The notes beneath the pieces are model-generated. The model saw nothing but the letters and a program-made list of their open reading frames with translations, was not told the DNA's origin and did not search any database. Below are positions 58,483 through 64,000 of a DNA stretch of 64,000 bases, piece by piece (position 1 is the first letter of the stretch; each line of letters starts with the position of its first letter). A program made the translations under genes and the position numbers. The DNA is from Mycobacterium paragordonae (GTDB taxonomy: Bacteria > Actinomycetota > Actinomycetes > Mycobacteriales > Mycobacteriaceae). The stretch lies in NCBI RefSeq assembly GCF_003614435.1, contig NZ_CP025546.1, forward strand, positions 992,001-1,056,000. The letters run 5' to 3'.

Positions 58483-60087
58483 ATGAGCGCCGCTGACACC
58501 GTCTTCACCGGAACCGTACTGACCGTTGACGAAAGCCGCCCGACGGCAGAGGCGCTCGCCATCGCGGACGGCCGGATCATCGCCGTCGGCGACCGCGCCG
58601 ACATCGAGCAGTACCTGGGACCGGACACGCAGACCATCGACCTCGGCGACGGCTGCGTGATGCCCGGTTTCATCGAGGCGCACGGTCACCCCCTGATGGA
58701 GGCGATCGCGCTGTCGGACCGGATCGTCGACATCCGGCCGGTCACCGTCCGCGACCCGGACGATGTGGTCGAGACGATCCGGCGCGAGGCCGCGCGTCGT
58801 GGTGCCGAAGGCGCTTACCTCAACGGCTGGGACGCGCTGCTGCAACCCGGGTTGCCCGACCCGACGCTGAGCTGGCTGGACGACATCGCACCGGACGGGC
58901 CGCTGGTCATCATCCACAACTCCGGCCACAAGGCGTTCTTCAACTCGCGCGCCGCGGAACTCAACGGCCTGACGCGCGATACCGAAGACCCCAAGGGCGC
59001 CAAGTACGGCCGCACGGCCGACGGCGAACTCGACGGCACCGCCGAGGAGATCGGCGCGGTCTTCCCATTGCTGGGCGGCGCGATCCAGGCGGGCAACTAC
59101 CCGGACATGTTGCGTGCGGAGTGTGGGCGCCTGAACCGCGCAGGCCTGACGACGTGCTCGGAGATGGCCTTCGACCCGACGTTCAAGCCCATGGTGGAGC
59201 AGCTGCGCAACGACCTCACCGTGCGGCTGCGCACCTACGAGGTCTCCAACGCGCGGATGGCCACCGACGCCACCCCGGGCGAGGGCGACGACATGCTGCG
59301 CCAGGTCGGCATCAAGATCTGGGTGGACGGCTCGCCGTGGATCGGCAACATCGCGCTGTCGTTCCCCTACCTGGACACCGCCGCCACCCGGTCGGCCGGC
59401 ATCACACCCGGTTCCTGCGGCTGCGCCAACTACACCAAGGAGCAGCTGACCGAGATCGTGGGCGCATACCTGCCGATGGGCTGGCAGATGGCCTGCCACG
59501 TCCAAGGCGACGCGGGCGTCGACACCATCCTCGACGTCTACGAAGAAGCCCTGCGCCAGCACCCGCGCGAAGACCACCGGCTGCGGCTCGAGCACGTCGG
59601 CGCCATCCGGCCCGAGCAGCTGCAGCGCGCCGCCGCGCTCGGGGTCACCTGCAGCATCTTCGTCGACCAGATCCACTACTGGGGTGACGTCATCGTCGAC
59701 GGGCTGTTCGGGCCCGAACGCGGCTCCCGCTGGATGCCGGCCGGCTCCGCCGTGGCCACCGGCATGCGCATCTCGCTGCACAACGACCCGCCCGTGACGC
59801 CCGAGGAGCCGCTGCGCAACATCAGCGTGGCCGCGACCAGGGTGGCCCCCAGCGGACGGGTGCTGGCGCCCGAGGAGCGGCTGACCGTCGAGCAGGCGAT
59901 CCGGGCGCAGACCATCGACGCCGCCTGGCAGTTGTTCGCCGACGACGTCACCGGCTCGCTGGAGGTCGGCAAGTACGCGGACCTGGTGGTGTTGTCTGCC
60001 GACCCGCGGGCGGTGCCGCCCGAGCAGATCGCCGACCTCGAGGTGCGGGCGACGTTCCTGGCCGGTAGGCAGGTCTACGGGCAGTGA
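58483..60087 (+). CDS. Amidohydrolase, YtcJ/exoenzyme-regulator type (Rv0552)
   Basis: A 534-residue metal-dependent amidohydrolase. The metal-binding His67-x-His69 is in FIEAHGHP, further His residues occur in CHVQGDA and LEHVGAI, and the Asp in LHNDPP is the late metal/catalytic acid. The N- and C-terminal strands form the small beta domain (ADTVFTGTVLT; DLVVLSADP). Substrate unknown; relatives include N-acyl deacylases. It runs into menC, which starts within its stop codon, so they are probably cotranscribed. Confidence 0.85.
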   Translation: MSAADTVFTGTVLTVDESRPTAEALAIADGRIIAVGDRADIEQYLGPDTQTIDLGDGCVMPGFIEAHGHPLMEAIALSDRIVDIRPVTVRDPDDVVETIRREAARRGAEGAYLNGWDALLQPGLPDPTLSWLDDIAPDGPLVIIHNSGHKAFFNSRAAELNGLTRDTEDPKGAKYGRTADGELDGTAEEIGAVFPLLGGAIQAGNYPDMLRAECGRLNRAGLTTCSEMAFDPTFKPMVEQLRNDLTVRLRTYEVSNARMATDATPGEGDDMLRQVGIKIWVDGSPWIGNIALSFPYLDTAATRSAGITPGSCGCANYTKEQLTEIVGAYLPMGWQMACHVQGDAGVDTILDVYEEALRQHPREDHRLRLEHVGAIRPEQLQRAAALGVTCSIFVDQIHYWGDVIVDGLFGPERGSRWMPAGSAVATGMRISLHNDPPVTPEEPLRNISVAATRVAPSGRVLAPEERLTVEQAIRAQTIDAAWQLFADDVTGSLEVGKYADLVVLSADPRAVPPEQIADLEVRATFLAGRQVYGQ

Positions 60088-61055
60088 TGCCGCCGTTGCA
60101 GGACCTGTTGGACCGCCTGCACGTGGTGGCGCTGCCCATGCGGGTGCGGTTCCGCGGCATCACCACCCGGGAACTGGCGTTGATCGAGGGCCCGGCCGGC
60201 TGGGGTGAGTTCGGCGCGTTCGTCGAATACGAACCGCCCGAGGCCGCGCACTGGCTGGCATCCGGGATCGAGGCCGCCTACGCCGAGTCGCCGCCGGCGC
60301 GACGCGACCGCATCCCGATCAACGCGACGGTGCCGGCCGTCGAGGCCGCCGAGGTGCCCGCCGTGCTGGCCCGATTTCCCGGGGCCCGCACCGCCAAGGT
60401 GAAGGTCGCCGAGCCGGGACAGCGCCTGGCCGACGACGTCGACCGGGTCAATGCGGTCCGGGAGTTGGTCCCGACGGTCCGGGTGGACGCCAACGGCGGC
60501 TGGAGCGTCGAGGAAGCGGTTAAGGCCACCTCGGCGCTGACCGCTGACGGCCCGCTGGAATACGTCGAACAGCCCTGCGCCACGGTCGCCGAACTCGCCG
60601 AGCTGCGCCGCCGAGTCGACGTGCTCATCGCCGCCGACGAAAGCATCCGCAAGGCCGAGGACCCGCTGGCGGTGGTCCGGGCCGGCGCCGCCGACGTCGC
60701 GGTGCTCAAAGTTGCTCCGCTGGGCGGTATTTCGGCCATGCTGCGGGTCGCCGCGCAGATCGACATCCCGATCGTGGTGTCCAGCGCGCTGGACTCCGCC
60801 GTCGGGATCGGCCATGGTCTGGCGGCCGCGGCTGCCCTGCCGGAGCTGCGGCACGCCTGCGGACTGGGTACCGGCCGGCTCTTCGTCGACGACGTCGCCG
60901 ATCCGGTCGCGCCCGTCGACGGGTTTCTTCCGGTGGGTCCGGTGACACCCGATCCCGCCCGGCTCGAAGCGTTGCGGGCGCCGGCGGATCGGCGACAGTG
61001 GTGGATCGACCGGGTCAAGACCTGCTACCCGTTGCTTGTACCGTCGATCGGGTGA
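60087..61055 (+). CDS. menC: o-Succinylbenzoate synthase
   Basis: An enolase-superfamily enzyme, 322 residues, that dehydrates SHCHC in the menaquinone pathway. Expected residues: Lys104/Lys106 (AKVKVAE), metal ligands Asp134 (VDANGG), Glu161 (EQP) and Asp184 (ADES), and Lys208 (VLKVAPLGG). ATG 60087 overlaps the previous stop (TGATG); a GTG one codon earlier is possible. Sequence resembles the M. tuberculosis enzyme throughout. bpoC starts within its stop. Confidence 0.93.
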   Translation: MPPLQDLLDRLHVVALPMRVRFRGITTRELALIEGPAGWGEFGAFVEYEPPEAAHWLASGIEAAYAESPPARRDRIPINATVPAVEAAEVPAVLARFPGARTAKVKVAEPGQRLADDVDRVNAVRELVPTVRVDANGGWSVEEAVKATSALTADGPLEYVEQPCATVAELAELRRRVDVLIAADESIRKAEDPLAVVRAGAADVAVLKVAPLGGISAMLRVAAQIDIPIVVSSALDSAVGIGHGLAAAAALPELRHACGLGTGRLFVDDVADPVAPVDGFLPVGPVTPDPARLEALRAPADRRQWWIDRVKTCYPLLVPSIG

Positions 61056-61840
61056 TCAACCTGGCTTTCGACGACAAGGGGACCGGTGAGCCGGTTGTCT
61101 TCATTTCCGGCCGCGGCGGTGCCGGACGCACCTGGCACCTGCACCAGGTCCCGGCGTTCCTGGCGGCCGGGTATCGCTGTGTCACCTTCGACAATCGCGG
61201 GATCGGCGCCACCGAGAACGCCGAAGGCTTCACCACCCAGACCGTGGTGAACGACACCGCGGCCGTGATCGAATCCCTCGGCGTCGGTCCGGTGCGAATC
61301 GTCGCGGTGTCGATGGGCTCCTACATCGCACAGGAACTCATGGTGGTCCGCTCCGAACTGGTCAGCTCGGCCGTGCTGATGGCCACCCGCGGCCGGCTGG
61401 ACCGCACCCGCCAGTTCTTTCACCAGGCCGAGGCCGACCTCGATGCCGCCGGTCACGGACTGCCCGCCACATACGACGCGAAAACCCGCTTGGTGGAGAA
61501 CTTCTCCCGCAAGACCCTGAACGACGACGCGGCCATCGCCGACTGGATCGCCATGTTCAGCATGTGGCCGACCAAGCTCACTCCCGGCTACCGCTGCCAG
61601 CTGGACATCGCCCCGCAGACCAACCGGTTGCCCGCCTACCGCAACATCGCCGCGCCGGTGCTGGTGATCGGGTTCTCCGACGACGTGATTACGCCGCCCT
61701 ACCTGGGCCGCGAGGTCGCCGACGCGCTGCCCAACGGCCGCTACCTGCAGGTCCCGGACACCGGGCACCTAGGGTTCCTGGAGCGGCCGGAGGCGGTCAA
61801 TGCCGCGATGCTGAAATTCTTCGCCGGCACGAAGGCATAG
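61052..61840 (+). CDS. bpoC: Alpha/beta hydrolase, non-haem-peroxidase-like (BpoC)
   Basis: A 262-residue alpha/beta hydrolase, same length as M. tuberculosis BpoC. The nucleophile Ser87 is in AVSMGS, the acid in GFSDDVITPP and the base in TGHLGFLE. It is annotated as a bromoperoxidase but lies among menaquinone genes, between menC and menD in M. tuberculosis, and may instead do the MenH-type step; that is inference. GTG 61052 overlaps the previous stop. menD is separated from it here by two genes on the other strand. Confidence 0.85.
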   Translation: MINLAFDDKGTGEPVVFISGRGGAGRTWHLHQVPAFLAAGYRCVTFDNRGIGATENAEGFTTQTVVNDTAAVIESLGVGPVRIVAVSMGSYIAQELMVVRSELVSSAVLMATRGRLDRTRQFFHQAEADLDAAGHGLPATYDAKTRLVENFSRKTLNDDAAIADWIAMFSMWPTKLTPGYRCQLDIAPQTNRLPAYRNIAAPVLVIGFSDDVITPPYLGREVADALPNGRYLQVPDTGHLGFLERPEAVNAAMLKFFAGTKA

Positions 61841-61855
61841 AAAGACAAAGCCTGA

Positions 61856-62362
61856 TCAGACCGGGTCGAAACGGTCGATCAGCCAGCTGCCCCGCACCTT
61901 GGTCAATCCGACGCGCACCGAACTGGCGGTCAGGGTCGGCTCCGTCCGGTCGTTGCCGGTCGTCTTCTGGTCGACGAACACCAGGATCGTCGCGGAGTCG
62001 TCGTCCAGGCTTTCCACCCCGGCCTGCGCGACGGTGGCGTTGCTGGTGATCCGCTGCGCACGCGCGCCGGGGATGACGGTCTGGCTGGTCAACTGGTCAT
62101 AACTTTTCAGGAAATCGCCGGTCAGCAGGGCCTTGGCGGCATTGACGTCGTCCTCGACGGTGTCGGGCGTGTAGCTCAGCACCCTGACCGCCCCGGTGGT
62201 CGCGGCCACCATCGCCGCCTGGCGAGCGGAAGCCTTGTCGGCCACCGGCACCGTCGGCCGGCTCTTGGCCACCAGCTGCCAAGCCCCCACCGACGCCGCG
62301 GCGATGGTTGCGGCGCTCAACGCGACGATGAGCAGCCACCAGGTGACGCGTCGGGCGGTCAT
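61856..62362 (-). CDS. Mce-associated-type membrane protein
   Basis: A 168-residue protein with one N-terminal membrane helix (about 6-30) and an extracytoplasmic domain resembling the Mce-associated / NTF2-like fold: LLTGDFLKSYDQL, then ITSNATVAQAGVESLDDDSATILVFVDQ and a final WLIDRFDPV. ATG 62362 overlaps the kinase stop as ATGA, so both are translated together. Its outer domain is visibly similar to the outer domain of that kinase. Not present in the corresponding M. tuberculosis interval as I remember it. Confidence 0.78.
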   Translation of the reverse strand: MTARRVTWWLLIVALSAATIAAASVGAWQLVAKSRPTVPVADKASARQAAMVAATTGAVRVLSYTPDTVEDDVNAAKALLTGDFLKSYDQLTSQTVIPGARAQRITSNATVAQAGVESLDDDSATILVFVDQKTTGNDRTEPTLTASSVRVGLTKVRGSWLIDRFDPV

Positions 62363-63771
62363 GGGACGAACTCCACCTTGGACACCTTGTAATCGTTGGA
62401 CACCCGGTAATCGCTGCCCGACTTCTCGACCCGCAGTAGCAAACGCCAGCTCCGCGGTTCCTGGCTGGGCTGGCTGTTCGTCGAACTCGTCGAGCTCGCG
62501 GCGACCAGCACAGTGGCTGTCGTGCCGGTAAGTGACTGCAGGCCGGCGGATTTCACCGACCCGGTGGTGACGGTGTTCGCCTGCACCAGCACTTCGGTGA
62601 AATTGGCGCTGTTCTTCGCGAAATCATCGTGGAATTCACCGGTCGACCCGTCCAGCAGCCGTTGCACGTCGCTCTTCGCCGACTTCGCGCTGACAGTGGT
62701 CAGCCACAGCGCGAACTGCTTGCCGTAGTCGACATACGGTTGCCACTGCGGCGCCGCGGTGGATCTGGGTTCCGGCCGCAGCAGCTGCGTCGCGGCGAAG
62801 CCGGCGGCGCCGAGCAGCAGCACCACCAGGACCAACGGGACCACGATCGCCGGCCAGCGCGGCCGCGCGGGCATGGGTTGCGCGGGGGGCCAGGGCATCG
62901 CGGGCTGGGTCGGGTACTGATAGACAGCCGGCCCGATGACCGCCGCGCGAAGTGCCTGCGCGAAATCCGAACAGCGCGCGAAGCGCTGCCCGGGATCTTT
63001 CGACATCGCTTTGGCCAGAACGGGATCCAACCGCGCCAGCTCGGGTCGGCGCTGCGATACCAGTGGTGGCGGCGCGGTGAGATGCTTGCCGATCACCGCC
63101 GCCGCATTGGAGTGCTCGAATGGCGGCACGCCGGTCAACAGGTGAAAAGCCGTGGCGGCCAACGCATATTGATCGGCACGTCCGTCCAACGGCTCGGCCA
63201 TCAGCTGCTCGGGCGCCGCGTAGGCGATCGAACCGACCGTCGCATTCGTCGTCGTCAGCCCGCCGATGTCATCCGTCCTACGGGCAATACCGAAGTCTGC
63301 CAACAGAATTCGCTGCCGGTCCGGCCCGGGGTGGGTGAGCAGGATGTTGGCGGGCTTGACGTCGCGGTGCAGCAGGTTGCGCTGGTGGGCGTAGTCCAGC
63401 GCGTCGGCGACGGCCGTGACGATGTCCAGCACAAGATGCTCGGGCATGCCGGACGGGAAGTCCTCCCGCAGCGCCCGAGCCGCGTCGGTGCCGTCGACGA
63501 AGTCCATGGTGATCCACAGCTGACCGTCGAACTCGCCGCGGTCGTGCAGGCCGACGATGTTGGGGTGCCACATGCCGGCCGCCAGGTCGGCCTCCCGGTT
63601 GAAGCGCTGCCGGAAGTCGGCATCGTCGGTGAGCGCGGCGGGCAGGATTTTCAGCGCGTCCCAGCGCGGCAGCCTGGGATGTTGAGCCAGGTAAACCTCG
63701 CCCATCCCCCCGGAGCCGAGCAGTCGCGCGATGGTGAAACCGGCAAAGACGTCGCCATCGGCCAGCGGCAT
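62359..63771 (-). CDS. Transmembrane Ser/Thr protein kinase, PknF-like, with Mce-associated-like sensor
   Basis: A 470-residue eukaryotic-type kinase. Catalytic elements: GSGGMG (19-24), Lys41, Glu60, HRD (135-137), DFG (159-161), and Thr-rich activation loop around 171-178. A Pro-rich linker leads to one membrane helix (about 309-331). The outer domain (332-470) has the same LLDGSTGEFHDDF ... ATVLVAAS pattern as the Mce-associated protein encoded next. The kinase domain closely resembles PknF. ATG 63771 gives the PknF-like beginning MPLADG; the frame is open upstream to 63840. It is divergent from menD with 78 bases between. Confidence 0.88.
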   Translation of the reverse strand: MPLADGDVFAGFTIARLLGSGGMGEVYLAQHPRLPRWDALKILPAALTDDADFRQRFNREADLAAGMWHPNIVGLHDRGEFDGQLWITMDFVDGTDAARALREDFPSGMPEHLVLDIVTAVADALDYAHQRNLLHRDVKPANILLTHPGPDRQRILLADFGIARRTDDIGGLTTTNATVGSIAYAAPEQLMAEPLDGRADQYALAATAFHLLTGVPPFEHSNAAAVIGKHLTAPPPLVSQRRPELARLDPVLAKAMSKDPGQRFARCSDFAQALRAAVIGPAVYQYPTQPAMPWPPAQPMPARPRWPAIVVPLVLVVLLLGAAGFAATQLLRPEPRSTAAPQWQPYVDYGKQFALWLTTVSAKSAKSDVQRLLDGSTGEFHDDFAKNSANFTEVLVQANTVTTGSVKSAGLQSLTGTTATVLVAASSTSSTNSQPSQEPRSWRLLLRVEKSGSDYRVSNDYKVSKVEFVP

Positions 63772-63837
63772 AACAGCAAATCCTACTGATCGGCTCGATC
63801 GACGAGCGGTGGCCGGTTGTGACAAGGCCGGTTGTGA

Positions 63838-64000
<163 letters not shown>

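Overview
The window is GC-rich chromosomal DNA from a mycobacterium. From one end to the other it follows the gene order I know from Mycobacterium tuberculosis between galE2 (Rv0501) and menD (Rv0555). It lacks several M. tuberculosis genes expected here (mmpS2/mmpL2, PE_PGRS6, vapBC3, and the 13E12 gene at its usual place) and carries inserts that species does not have. That points to a non-tuberculous, probably environmental and fast-growing species. I cannot name it from sequence alone. Assignments to Rv numbers rest on remembered synteny and sequence resemblance, not on a database search.

Layout. 1-4030: envelope and lipid genes (epimerase, acyltransferase, cyclopropane mycolate synthase, MaoC dehydratase, SerB1). 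4126-10379: haem biosynthesis, with hemA, hemC, a hemD fusion and hemB in one direction, preceded by a glutaredoxin-like gene and followed by two small membrane proteins. 10363-16402: an anti-anti-sigma factor, then genes that look concerned with acylating and deacylating envelope molecules (two acyltransferase-3 proteins, a GDSL hydrolase, a Tat-exported esterase). 16515-17915: amino-acid permease.

17916-26840 is the accessory region. It has a manganese catalase, a hemerythrin-like protein, a small secreted WGxxGxxG protein, an FAD/Rieske oxidoreductase, a run of four glycosyltransferases and a stress-type short-chain dehydrogenase. I found six promoter-like sites there. Each has GTTT, exactly 15 bases, then GGGTAT or a close variant, which is the mycobacterial SigF consensus. 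They serve every transcription unit in the island, so I read it as a SigF-type general-stress island containing an uncharacterised glycan-building cassette.

26842-29340: a leftward operon with a deazaflavin-oxidoreductase-like gene, a D-tartrate dehydratase-like enolase-superfamily gene and a ketopantoate-reductase-like gene. 29399-36724: hemL, a phosphatase and the cytochrome c maturation set (thioredoxin, CcdA, ResB, CcsB), then a MinD-like ATPase. A near-perfect 58-bp palindrome lies inside the start of resB. 36721-49429: fabH, menA, a methylthioadenosine phosphorylase, an epimerase, a large repeat-rich membrane protein, sugar-transfer genes and menE.

49489-64000: phosphate transporter, short-chain dehydrogenase, a mobile-type DUF222/HNH gene, menB, a fadD8-like gene, an amidohydrolase, menC, bpoC and the start of menD. 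Menaquinone genes are scattered through the right half on both strands. Between bpoC and menD, on the opposite strand, sits a PknF-like transmembrane kinase. Its outer domain resembles the product of the gene directly downstream of it. I saw no tRNA or rRNA gene, CRISPR array, complete insertion sequence or riboswitch.
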